Part shown: positions 1 to 7,573 of the stretch, one piece after another
Numbering within the stretch: the stretch's first letter is position 1
Layout: each line of letters starts with the position of its first letter
From: Planctomycetota bacterium
Lineage (GTDB): Bacteria; Planctomycetota; UBA8108; UBA1146
Direction: 5' to 3'
Assembly (NCBI GenBank): GCA_018694835.1
Contig: JABHOG010000007.1
Coordinates: 1-64,000, forward strand
DNA: 64,000 nucleotides
Program-made: the position numbers and the translations under genes
The notes under the pieces: generated by a model
Database searches by the model: none
Told to the model about the DNA's origin: nothing
What the model saw: only the letters and a program-made list of their open reading frames with translations

Positions 1-1329
1 CCCGGAGTAGACCTCCGACACCGTGACATTTTCTCCTGCAGCGACGCGGGAGCCGGTCACATGTCGACTCCAATCTCCGAGGAGACTGACGACCCACTCC
101 CCTCCACTGGCCAGCAGATCGATGAGGATCCGGGAAGGTTCCTGATCCCGAGGATCGTGATGGCCCCCTCCATGACTATCATCAAAGGCACCGGTAAATC
201 CTCCTCCGGCCGCGGCGATGAAGAAGCACAGCATCAGCAGAGTGGCCACCGGCAAACCGAGGAAGGTCGACACCAACAACCCCAGTGCAGCGACGAACCC
301 GCAGCGGATCCACAGCAACAACTGGGAGCGTAACAGCGAGGAGAGCAAGGAACCCTCTCGAACCCTCAGTTGCAAAGCGTCCGATCCGCTCCAGTTCAAC
401 GAGGAGATGCGAATCCCATCTGAAACGGCTCCCAGAAACTCCATCGTGACGACGACATCTGTCTCGCCGACGAAATCATCCGGAATGTCTATTTGACTCC
501 TGACCGAGTTTCTGAGTACCACATCTCTGGATTCCCCCGCCAGTTGAAGGCGAATCCGGGCCCTCTCCGATCGGTGAAGACGACCGAGAGACGGCCTGAA
601 CTCGAGCACTGCACCTTCGCTCAATCCAGCGGGATACTGGAAGTGGTACTCCATCGGAACTCCCTGAACCAAAGAGCGCGACCAACGATCGAGACGCGAT
701 CGAGCAATGCGATACGCCTTGTCTCTTTCGAGCACTCCCCATCCTGCTGGATCTTCCAGCATCTGGAGTGCTATGTAACTCTCCACATCCTCACGGGTAA
801 CCTCGATAATTTCAGGTGCTACCAGCGCCACTGCGGGTTCACCGAACAGATCAGTAGAACTCTCCACAACTTGTCCGCATAGGATCCAGAGCATTGCAGT
901 GGCGGGTACCAGCAGTGCCAGGATGGCCCACAAACTACCCAACCATTTTCCCGGCAAGAGCGCGCTCTTGCCGTAACGGTGGACCACCAGAACACGCATT
1001 CTGCCGGTCACGATCTCGTCTGACAGACTTCCGCTGGTGATCCACATCGAGAGGAGCAGCAGTACAGAGGAGATCCAAACCTGTCCGTAGTCGAGGAGGG
1101 TTTGCAATTGCGACGATTCCTCAGATGAGTCCTCGAGAATCGACGGTAACAGCGCCAGCCCGAGAAACAGAATGGCGCCGCAAACAGGCAATACGCCTCG
1201 GCGCCATATTTCTGCCAGCAAGGTGCGAGAGACCGCGACCACTGCTCCGCCCGGCAGTGGTGCACGGATCGCTAACTGGACCGCCAGAGCCATCATCGCC
1301 CATGCCAGAGTTGCCATCAGGAATGGCAT
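1..1329 (-). CDS. ABC-2 type transporter permease (3' end beyond window)
   Basis: Reading the minus strand from the ATG at 1329 gives 443 codons with no stop before the window edge, so the C-terminus is missing. The ATG overlaps the stop of the ATPase gene (TGATG), showing translational coupling. Hydrophobic segments appear near residues 4-22, 47-63, 84-100, 128-152, 338-358 and 359-378. Between residues about 153 and 335 lies a large polar, beta-rich stretch, probably extracytoplasmic. The segment SDEIVTGRMRVLVVHRYGKS around residue 103 resembles the cytoplasmic loop of ABC-2 permeases that precedes the next membrane helix, as does the matching SLGDEIRRKTVMVLLSKP in the permease at 2400-3344. 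Together with the ATPase and that divergent permease it likely forms an exporter or membrane-remodelling complex of unknown substrate. The permease role is inferred from topology and context. Confidence 0.72.
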   Translation of the reverse strand, partial: MPFLMATLAWAMMALAVQLAIRAPLPGGAVVAVSRTLLAEIWRRGVLPVCGAILFLGLALLPSILEDSSEESSQLQTLLDYGQVWISSVLLLLSMWITSGSLSDEIVTGRMRVLVVHRYGKSALLPGKWLGSLWAILALLVPATAMLWILCGQVVESSTDLFGEPAVALVAPEIIEVTREDVESYIALQMLEDPAGWGVLERDKAYRIARSRLDRWSRSLVQGVPMEYHFQYPAGLSEGAVLEFRPSLGRLHRSERARIRLQLAGESRDVVLRNSVRSQIDIPDDFVGETDVVVTMEFLGAVSDGIRISSLNWSGSDALQLRVREGSLLSSLLRSQLLLWIRCGFVAALGLLVSTFLGLPVATLLMLCFFIAAAGGGFTGAFDDSHGGGHHDPRDQEPSRILIDLLASGGEWVVSLLGDWSRHVTGSRVAAGENVTVSEVYSG

Positions 1330-2285
1330 CAGCGAGGGTCCTTCGACTGCCCCAGAAATGCCGGTAGTTTCCCACCGATTCCTGCTCCAGTGGTCTTCTC
1401 TCCACTTGCACGAGCCTCTTCCACCGTCTCCAGAAATTTATCCTCGAGACTTCTGGTCCCTGGGCCCATCGACACGACCTCGATCCCAGATTTCTCGATC
1501 TGGCGGCGCGCCTCGGCAAGGATTTCATCACCCGGATTGGAGGTGACCCACAGGGCTCGATCGTCACGAGCGAGAATCTCCTCGATCGACCCCGACGTCT
1601 GGACTTTTCCTCCATAGAGTATCGATACCCGATCGCAGACCTGTTCGACATCTGCCAGCAGATGACTGCTGATGAGAATTGTTTTTCCCCTCTGCCGTAG
1701 TTCTCCGATCCAGTCCTTCATCTCCCGGACTCCAAGTGGATCGAGTCCGTTGGTCGGCTCGTCGAGGATCAGGATCTCCGGATCATGGATCAGTGCCTGA
1801 GCGATTCCAATCCGCCGCTGCATCCCCTTGGAGTAATCCCCGATCTCTCTGTCCCCTGCACCTTGGAGACCGACCATCTCCAGCAGATCTCCAATCCGTC
1901 CCTTGCGTTGAGAATGGGGAACCTTGGCAAGGCTCGCCGAGAGATCCAGCATCTCCCAGCCAGTGAGAAAGGGATAGAAGACCGAATCCTCGGGAAGGTA
2001 TCCGATTCGATTCTTGATCTCTGCGGTTCCTGGTGGCTTTCCCAGCACCGAGACCTCTCCTTTGCTGGGAAAGAGCAACCCGAGCAAGATCTGGATGGTG
2101 GTCGACTTGCCCGATCCGTTGGGGCCCAGCAGTCCAAAGACCTCCCCTGAATAGATGGTCAGGTCCACCTCACGAAGAGCCTCGACCCGAGGTCGCAGCC
2201 AAAAATCACGGAAGACCTTGCGCAGTCCTCGTACCCGGATCACTTCGACTTCTTGTCGAATTTCCGACTCCTCGATGGCGGTCAT
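1329..2285 (-). CDS. ABC transporter ATP-binding protein (ABC-2/NatA type)
   Basis: A 318-residue ATPase. Walker A GPNGSGKST lies at residues 54-62, the signature YSKGM at 151-155, Walker B LILDEP at 172-177, and an ISSH switch histidine near 204. A C-terminal extension of about 90 residues after the nucleotide-binding domain is typical of the CcmA/NatA/YhaQ-like group. The ATG at 2285 is chosen because AAAGAGGAGTGACG precedes it; the reading frame stays open upstream to 2471 but without a comparable ribosome site. It should energise the coupled permease at 1-1329 and perhaps the divergent permease at 2400-3344. The substrate cannot be read from sequence. Confidence 0.93.
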   Translation of the reverse strand: MTAIEESEIRQEVEVIRVRGLRKVFRDFWLRPRVEALREVDLTIYSGEVFGLLGPNGSGKSTTIQILLGLLFPSKGEVSVLGKPPGTAEIKNRIGYLPEDSVFYPFLTGWEMLDLSASLAKVPHSQRKGRIGDLLEMVGLQGAGDREIGDYSKGMQRRIGIAQALIHDPEILILDEPTNGLDPLGVREMKDWIGELRQRGKTILISSHLLADVEQVCDRVSILYGGKVQTSGSIEEILARDDRALWVTSNPGDEILAEARRQIEKSGIEVVSMGPGTRSLEDKFLETVEEARASGEKTTGAGIGGKLPAFLGQSKDPR

Positions 2286-2316
2286 CGTCACTCCTCTTTC
2301 CCTGGGCTCCTGGTTT

Positions 2317-2356
2317 GAGAGTATACTCACAAGCCTGGATGTCCGAGAGTGTACTC
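2317..2356. promoter_or_regulatory. Candidate double operator between divergent ABC genes
   Basis: The 12-mer GAGAGTRTACTC occurs twice, at 2317-2328 and 2345-2356, offset by 28 bp. Each copy contains a palindromic core: GAGTATACTC is perfect at 2319-2328, and GAGTGTACTC at 2347-2356 has one mismatch. The pair lies in the 114-bp gap between the ATPase start (2285, minus) and the permease start (2400, plus), where a repressor could control both directions. GTATAC-centred operators are known for some GntR/YtrA-type regulators of ABC transporters, but no regulator gene is visible nearby, so the binding protein is unknown. Confidence 0.5.
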
Positions 2357-2399
2357 CAAACATCCAACCGTCAAGATGCACTAGTGGAGAGGAGGCCCT

Positions 2400-3344
2400 C
2401 TGAATACCGTATCCGCCTGGTGGCGAATCTCCCTGGCGGCATTTCGAGAAGGGCTTCGGCCCTCCTTTCACGCAGCGATGCTGCTGGTAGGCATCGGATT
2501 GGTCGGAATCTCACCACTACTGAGTGCATTTGCCCTCGGCGATGAGGATTTGCTGCTGGTCGACATCTCTCTCAGCACGATGCTTGCCTGCGGCCTGTTC
2601 CTTGGTGCCTTCACCGCAGCGTCCAGTCTTGGAGACGAGATTCGTCGCAAAACAGTGATGGTCCTGCTCAGCAAACCGGTCACTCGAACCACGGTGCTAC
2701 TCGGCAAATTCACGGGAATCGCGCTGGCACTCTCGATGGCGCAACTGTCATGGATGGCCACCCTCGCGCTGGCGATCCGTCATCGATCCATCCATTCCCA
2801 ACTGGTCGAAGATCAGGCACCGGTTCTATGGGTCAGCATCGCTGCGGTCCTGATCTCGCTACTCCATGCGGCGTGGGCGCACCGTAGAGGAGCCAGTTTC
2901 CCAGCGATGTTGTCGCGCAATTGCATGGTGACACTGGTCGCCGCTGCCATCGGGATGTGGTGCTGGGGGCCAGACGGATCATTCCGCTGGCCGACCTCCG
3001 AGTTCGATCCAGATATCTTCTGGGCAATGCTACTGGTCCACGAGGGAGTGCTGGTCCTGGCTGCGGTGGCGTTGACCGCTTCCACTCGACTGCCGACGCC
3101 TGCGACCATCGCTCTGTCATTGGCGACCCTGTTCTCGAGTGTGGTGGTCGGTTCGCTCTTGAGGGGCTCTGGCTGGGCCCGCTGGGTTCCTGACCTGCAG
3201 CGCTTGTGGGTCTCTGACGGTTTGATTCGAGGAGGACACTTGGCAGGTTCGACGGTGGCCTGGGCGAGCCTTTGGGCGGGAGTGACTCTCTGTTCGGTAC
3301 TATGCCTCGGAGTCGCCCTGTTCGCCCGCCGTGATGTCAGTTGA
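2400..3344 (+). CDS. ABC-2 type permease with probable CTG start
   Basis: A multi-spanning membrane protein of about 314 residues, divergent from the ATPase/permease pair. After an in-frame TAG at 2382 there is no ATG, GTG or TTG until ATG 2478, which lacks a ribosome site and would delete the cytoplasmic N-terminal helix usual in ABC-2 permeases (WWRISLAAFREGLRPS). CTG at 2400 sits 4 nt after GGAGAGGAGG and restores that helix, so it is taken as the start. The segment SLGDEIRRKTVMVLLSKPVT is the typical loop before the next membrane helix. Roughly six to eight hydrophobic segments follow. It is probably the second permease of the transporter at 1-2285. No other function was recognised. Confidence 0.78.
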   Translation: MNTVSAWWRISLAAFREGLRPSFHAAMLLVGIGLVGISPLLSAFALGDEDLLLVDISLSTMLACGLFLGAFTAASSLGDEIRRKTVMVLLSKPVTRTTVLLGKFTGIALALSMAQLSWMATLALAIRHRSIHSQLVEDQAPVLWVSIAAVLISLLHAAWAHRRGASFPAMLSRNCMVTLVAAAIGMWCWGPDGSFRWPTSEFDPDIFWAMLLVHEGVLVLAAVALTASTRLPTPATIALSLATLFSSVVVGSLLRGSGWARWVPDLQRLWVSDGLIRGGHLAGSTVAWASLWAGVTLCSVLCLGVALFARRDVS

Positions 3345-3350
3345 CGATCA

Positions 3351-3878
3351 TCAGAAGGGCCGTCGTCCCGAAAGTGTCTTGAAACGTGCACTGGTAAATT
3401 TCCAGCCCCCCCCCACCTGTCGCGCGGCTTGCCCCAGAATCTCGAGAACCCATACCGGTTTAGCTGCGGGTTTATTACGACGCTCAAACTCCACTGGAGC
3501 CCGGACAGTCGCGGTAGTGGCTTGCTCCTCGGGACCGTCGAATTGCACCACCACCTGCTCCTCGAGAATGGATGCGTGCCAAAGAAAGGACCGATCCCCC
3601 GGATCGCGCTCCTTCAAGAAGATTCTCACCAACGCTACCCGAAACGAACTCTTATCGAGCGAGTATTCAGATTCTTGAAAGTTCTCCGAGCAGTGGCGGA
3701 TTACATCTCCTGCATATTGGGAATTGAAACCGTCTCTCATCTCCAAAATCGACTGAACCAGTTGCTCCTGCGGGCTGGAGGAGCCAGCAAAGAAGAGCAC
3801 CGACACCAATAACAGGACGATTCCCAGCGCTACTCCCAGACGCGAGATGAGGAGCAGTAGACTATCCACCGATCTCAT
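3351..3878 (-). CDS. Membrane-anchored protein, possible NTF2-like fold
   Basis: About 175 residues from ATG 3878, overlapping the moaA stop by 17 bp. An N-terminal hydrophobic helix near residues 7-30 (LLLLISRLGVALGIVLLL) would anchor it, leaving an exported or cytoplasmic domain of about 140 residues. The pattern of an early helix (LVQSILEMRDGFNSQ), a mid-domain strand pair and a final WKFTSARFKTL strand suggests an NTF2/SnoaL-like alpha+beta fold, but this is a shape impression only. Starts farther upstream (3908, 3956) lie inside moaA and have no better ribosome site. It converges with the permease gene across a 6-bp gap. The function is unknown. Confidence 0.6.
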   Translation of the reverse strand: MRSVDSLLLLISRLGVALGIVLLLVSVLFFAGSSSPQEQLVQSILEMRDGFNSQYAGDVIRHCSENFQESEYSLDKSSFRVALVRIFLKERDPGDRSFLWHASILEEQVVVQFDGPEEQATTATVRAPVEFERRNKPAAKPVWVLEILGQAARQVGGGWKFTSARFKTLSGRRPF

Positions 3879-4848
3879 GCATTCGACGGCTTGCGTGGAT
3901 TCCTTCATCGAGGGCATGCCCGACCGGCTTGAGCAGGATCGATTGTCGAAGAGCATGGCTGACCGCCTCGACCCCTCCTCCTCCTCGGATTACCGCCCTG
4001 AGATCAGCCTCGTCATCTCTCAGCAGGCACAGTAACAATTTGCCCTCAGCAGAGAGCCGAACGCGATTGCATGCGGAGCAAAAGGGATCGCTGACAGGAC
4101 TGATGAAACCGACGGTCCCGATCCCGCCGGAGAACTGATAGTTGCGACTTTCATCGGACGGGTGGGTCGCGGGCACTGGGATCAAGGGACCGATACTATC
4201 GGTGATCCTCTCCATCGTTTCCTCTGAAGAAACCACCCGAGAGAGTGCTAACTTGGATTCATCTCCATCCCCCATTGGCATCAACTCGATAAATCTCACA
4301 CCCCAGGGCCGAGTGAGAGTCTGTCGTGCAAGTTCCACAACATCGGTATCGTTGTCTCCCCGCACCACGACCGAATTGAGTTTGATGGGAGTCAGGCCCG
4401 CATCCTCAGCAGCTTCGATTCCGGTCATGATTTTTTGCACATCGGCAAATCTCATCACCTGGCGAATCCGTACTTCATCGAGGGTATCGATGTGGATATT
4501 GACTCGATCCAGACCCGCATCCTTCAAGTCTCTCGCCATCCTTGGCAGCAAGATTCCATTGGTCGTCATCCCGATCTCAGCATCCGGGCTCTCAGAGCGA
4601 ATCCCGGCCACCACCTCGATCAGATCGCGCCTCAGTGTCGGCTCTCCCCCGGTGATCCTGAACTTACGAAATCCACAAGAGACTGCGGCTCTGGCCACCA
4701 GAGAGATCTCATCTGCAGTCAGCAGATCCTCATCTGGGACAAACCTGAGGCCTTCCAACGGCATGCAGTAAGAGCAGCGTAGATTGCAACGGTCCATTAC
4801 CGAGATGCGAAGGTAATCAATGATTCTTCCGTGGCCATCACGCGGCAT
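3862..4848 (-). CDS. moaA: GTP 3',8-cyclase, molybdenum cofactor biosynthesis
   Basis: A radical SAM enzyme that rearranges GTP in the first step of molybdopterin synthesis (with MoaC). The CX3CX2C cluster motif is C21, C25, C28 (DRCNLRCSYC); the GGEP motif follows (ITGGEPTLRRDL). The second cluster-binding region FCSACNRVRLSAEGKLLLC lies near residue 258, and the protein ends in the conserved Gly-Gly needed for activity. The length of 328 residues is normal. GGGAGTTGGA precedes the ATG at 4848. The partner genes moaD and moaE lie 8 kb away in another operon (12965-13647); moaC is not in the window. Confidence 0.96.
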   Translation of the reverse strand: MPRDGHGRIIDYLRISVMDRCNLRCSYCMPLEGLRFVPDEDLLTADEISLVARAAVSCGFRKFRITGGEPTLRRDLIEVVAGIRSESPDAEIGMTTNGILLPRMARDLKDAGLDRVNIHIDTLDEVRIRQVMRFADVQKIMTGIEAAEDAGLTPIKLNSVVVRGDNDTDVVELARQTLTRPWGVRFIELMPMGDGDESKLALSRVVSSEETMERITDSIGPLIPVPATHPSDESRNYQFSGGIGTVGFISPVSDPFCSACNRVRLSAEGKLLLCLLRDDEADLRAVIRGGGGVEAVSHALRQSILLKPVGHALDEGIHASRRMHEIGG

Positions 4849-4946
4849 TCCAACTCCCTTGGATCGATGTGGGTATTCAGCATCACGACTCGAATCTACT
4901 CATCTAACCCTGGATCAATCGGATTCCTCGATCCGCCACTAATCCT

Positions 4947-5546
4947 TCAACTCTGCTGATCAAGCCAACTTTTGACCTGCTCGTGGAGAATACCCAACTT
5001 CTTTTGTAGCACCTCGAGTTCACGTCGGCTTGGTGTTCCTCTGCGATGGACGCCATTCTTCGAATTCTCCTTGAGCCACTCATGACGACTTTGGCGAGTG
5101 ATTCCAAATTCTCTTCGCCAGTTGGTCACACTGGGAGTGCTCACTCCAAACCTGTCCGCAGTCCTCGCGACTCCCTCACTGATCGAGAACTCTGCGACCT
5201 CTTTTCTGAAGGTTGGGGAGAACTTTCGTCCCGTAGCGACTCGTTGGCTTTTCGGCAGTGGGGTTTTCGCAATCTTCACTGCCCTCCCCTCGATCGCCGC
5301 CACCTTCGTCTGCCGAGAAACTCCATAAAGTTTGCGCCAGTTGGTCACGCTTGGAGTCGAAACTGAATACTTTTCTGCAGCAGTGACGATCCCGTTTATC
5401 ACCGAGAATTGGACCACCTTGCGGCGGAATGCGTCCGAGTACTGGGGTCGACTCGGAGAGACTTTTTTCTTGGCGACTTTCTTGGCAGCGGATCGAGACT
5501 GTTGTTTCTTCACTCGCCGCGGATTCGTCGCTTTGGAACTCTTCAT
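4947..5546 (-). CDS. DNA-binding protein with two tandem transposase-type HTH repeats
   Basis: From ATG 5546 this is a very basic protein of 199 residues. A Lys/Arg-rich N-terminal tail (RRVKKQQSRSAAKKVAKKK) is followed by two homologous units of about 45 residues. One contains FRRKVVQFSVINGIVTAAEK and the other FRKEVAEFSISEGVARTADR, and each ends in an almost identical VSTPSVTNWR helix. These resemble the IS3 OrfA/HTH_28 DNA-binding module, used twice. A C-terminal helix (ELEVLQKKLGILHEQVKSWL) may be a coiled coil. No catalytic transposase gene or terminal repeats are seen, so a domesticated or chromatin/regulator role is more likely than an IS. An upstream start at 5690 would add 48 acidic residues; neither start has a strong ribosome site. 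Confidence 0.7.
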   Translation of the reverse strand: MKSSKATNPRRVKKQQSRSAAKKVAKKKVSPSRPQYSDAFRRKVVQFSVINGIVTAAEKYSVSTPSVTNWRKLYGVSRQTKVAAIEGRAVKIAKTPLPKSQRVATGRKFSPTFRKEVAEFSISEGVARTADRFGVSTPSVTNWRREFGITRQSRHEWLKENSKNGVHRRGTPSRRELEVLQKKLGILHEQVKSWLDQQS

Positions 5547-5750
5547 GGATGGCCGTCCATTCTTCAATATGTGGTAGAGACACCGGCCGGCACCGTTATC
5601 GGACCAAGGAGCCCCAACCTCGTCAATATCCGCCATTTCATCGGCAATTTCCACCAGTTCCATATCGAGGAGATGAGCAAATACGGTCATTCTGTACTTC
5701 TACTCTGGACGAATTAGGTCACTTCTATATCATCTGACCTCCGGTGGTTC

Positions 5751-6737
5751 TTGTTGAGCAGAATTGCAAGAAGGGCAGATTTCCAGGTGTCGTCAGACCG
5801 TTTCTTCTCAGAATCGTCTCCTGTCGGGGATCTGGGAGCTGAAGGTGCAAGCCTTGAGCGCCAGTCTCGCCTACGAAATTTGGCCCTCGTGATCGAGGGA
5901 AAGAACCCCGAACTCCAGTACGATCTGAAGCACCTCGAGTGGCTGGTCAGGCAGGGTGTCGGAACCCAAGGATCTCTGCTTTCCGCTGCTGAAATTTCAT
6001 CTCTTTCTCTCGACCTCGATCGAATTCAGCAGCAACTGACGACCTATCTTGCCAGAGATCTGGATCGGAACAGTTTTCACAACTGGGTCTGCACCCTGAT
6101 CAAGATCTCAGTCACGCTGGTACTGGTGAAGGAACAGCCAGAGGGCCAGAAAATTGATTCAGCCCTGGGTTTGCTCGCCTTGCTCCTCGATGACGACTTT
6201 GCCTCTCCAGACAGTTCGAAGCGACTCTGTCGGCTACTGTTTGATCGGCTTCAATATCGACGCACGGTCCCCTGTCGTAGAGCGGTCTCCGAGATGCTGA
6301 GAGAACTGGGAGTGGCCCATCTGACCATGATGGCCAGAGAATCGGATGTTGTTCGCCCGCGCTGGGTCGATATCGCCCTGTTGCCCCGTCGGAAGAACTC
6401 CGGCGAAGCCCCTCAGCCGGGCAAGTCTGGCTGGTTCCAACCACTTTCGATCAGTACCGCCAGGCTTTGGAGCCAGATCGCGCCTGACGATCGCTGGGCC
6501 AGTCCCGAAAATGATCGAATTCCGGCTCTGATTTGCCGTGAACCATGGCTGGAACCTGAGTTGGATGGCTTGCAAATTTTTCTCGATCCAGGAGGATTGA
6601 CGGAGGCTGTGGTCGAAACTGAAGGTCTCCAGTCGCTAGATATGAGAAAAGCGGTGGCCGGATTCAGGGCATTGCATCAATTGAATCGGTGTTACCTCGA
6701 TGGAATTCCCGTACACTCCCGCAAGGAGGACTTATGA
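5751..6737 (+). CDS. Hypothetical protein, 328 aa
   Basis: An open frame from TTG 5751 to TGA 6737 whose stop overlaps the ATG of the NYN gene (ATGA), so the two are translationally coupled. No family is recognised. The protein looks soluble and largely helical, with Leu-rich amphipathic stretches (LRNLALVIEGKNPELQYDL, ISSLSLDLDRIQQQLTTYL). No signal peptide or membrane segment is evident. The N-terminus is uncertain because the first ATG lies far inside and the TTG has only a weak GGTGG upstream; a GTG near 5784 is possible. Context (NYN nuclease, QueA, J-domain protein) hints at RNA metabolism, which is inference only. Confidence 0.65.
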   Translation: MLSRIARRADFQVSSDRFFSESSPVGDLGAEGASLERQSRLRNLALVIEGKNPELQYDLKHLEWLVRQGVGTQGSLLSAAEISSLSLDLDRIQQQLTTYLARDLDRNSFHNWVCTLIKISVTLVLVKEQPEGQKIDSALGLLALLLDDDFASPDSSKRLCRLLFDRLQYRRTVPCRRAVSEMLRELGVAHLTMMARESDVVRPRWVDIALLPRRKNSGEAPQPGKSGWFQPLSISTARLWSQIAPDDRWASPENDRIPALICREPWLEPELDGLQIFLDPGGLTEAVVETEGLQSLDMRKAVAGFRALHQLNRCYLDGIPVHSRKEDL

Positions 6738-7573
6738 AGACCCAATCTCCAGACGAGCACGCCGGCAACGGCGATGATTTGTCAGACCTTCAGCAACAAA
6801 TCGAACGCCTCGAATCGCAACTGATCGATGAGCGTGAGAAGCACAACAGTGAGATGAAAAGAGGGCTAGATGCCTTCCAGAAGTTACAACAAGGAAGTGC
6901 TGGCGAGAAAAAAGATCGACACCTGATCTCAATCGATGGTCATGAGTTATCGCCCCATCAGCGCGTGGCTATCTTTGTCGATGTTCAAAACATGTACTAT
7001 GCCGCAAGGAATATCTTCCAGTCCAAGCTTGAGTTCTCCAAGTTGCTGCGTCACCTGTTAAGAGGACGAGTACTGGGCAGGGCGATGGCATATATTGTTG
7101 AACGCCCGGGAATGAACCAGGACAAGTTCATCGAAGTCCTGCGCCGTAACGGATATGAAGTAAGAAAGCGAATCGTTGGTGAGCGAAATGACTCCACCAA
7201 TCGAGGTGACTGGAACATCGGAATCACACTCGATGTACTCTCTCTCTCCTCCAAGATTGACGTCGCGATTCTTGTCACTGGCGACGGGGATTTCGTACCC
7301 CTGGTCGACCGACTTGCAATGGATGGCGTGAGAGTCGAGGTCGCATCTTTCCGTGAAACGACATCCTCGGAACTGTTCCATGCCGCAGATCAGATGCACT
7401 TCCTCGATGAACGAGTTCTTCTCCACGGAACGCACTTCCAGCCTTCCGAAGAGGAGGAAGAGGAAGAAGAGGAACACGAGAAAGAGACGGTCCCTCCTCG
7501 GTCACGAAAGCCTCTACGTCGCGCTCGCGGCCCTGTGGAAGAGGACTTCGATGACGAGGACGACGAGGATTGA
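6734..7573 (+). CDS. NYN-domain (PIN-like) putative ribonuclease with acidic tail
   Basis: A 279-residue protein with three parts. Residues about 15-55 form a predicted coiled coil (LQQQIERLESQLIDEREKHN). Residues 77-215 form a NYN/LabA-type PIN-fold domain with the expected acidic residues D83 (FVDVQN), D158 (GDWN), D166 (LDVL), and D183/D185 (TGDGDF), which would bind metal and cut RNA. The C-terminal 50 residues are extremely acidic (a run of ten Glu, then DDEDDED) with a short basic patch between. AAGGAGG precedes ATG 6734. The gene overlaps the upstream hypothetical gene by 4 bp and queA by 23 bp. The substrate is unknown; tRNA or mRNA cleavage is plausible. Confidence 0.85.
   Translation: MKTQSPDEHAGNGDDLSDLQQQIERLESQLIDEREKHNSEMKRGLDAFQKLQQGSAGEKKDRHLISIDGHELSPHQRVAIFVDVQNMYYAARNIFQSKLEFSKLLRHLLRGRVLGRAMAYIVERPGMNQDKFIEVLRRNGYEVRKRIVGERNDSTNRGDWNIGITLDVLSLSSKIDVAILVTGDGDFVPLVDRLAMDGVRVEVASFRETTSSELFHAADQMHFLDERVLLHGTHFQPSEEEEEEEEEHEKETVPPRSRKPLRRARGPVEEDFDDEDDED

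Noticed and set aside
4947..5546. Insertion sequence (IS3 OrfA)
   Set aside because: There is no OrfB with a DDE domain, no terminal inverted repeats and no target duplication, and the HTH is duplicated.
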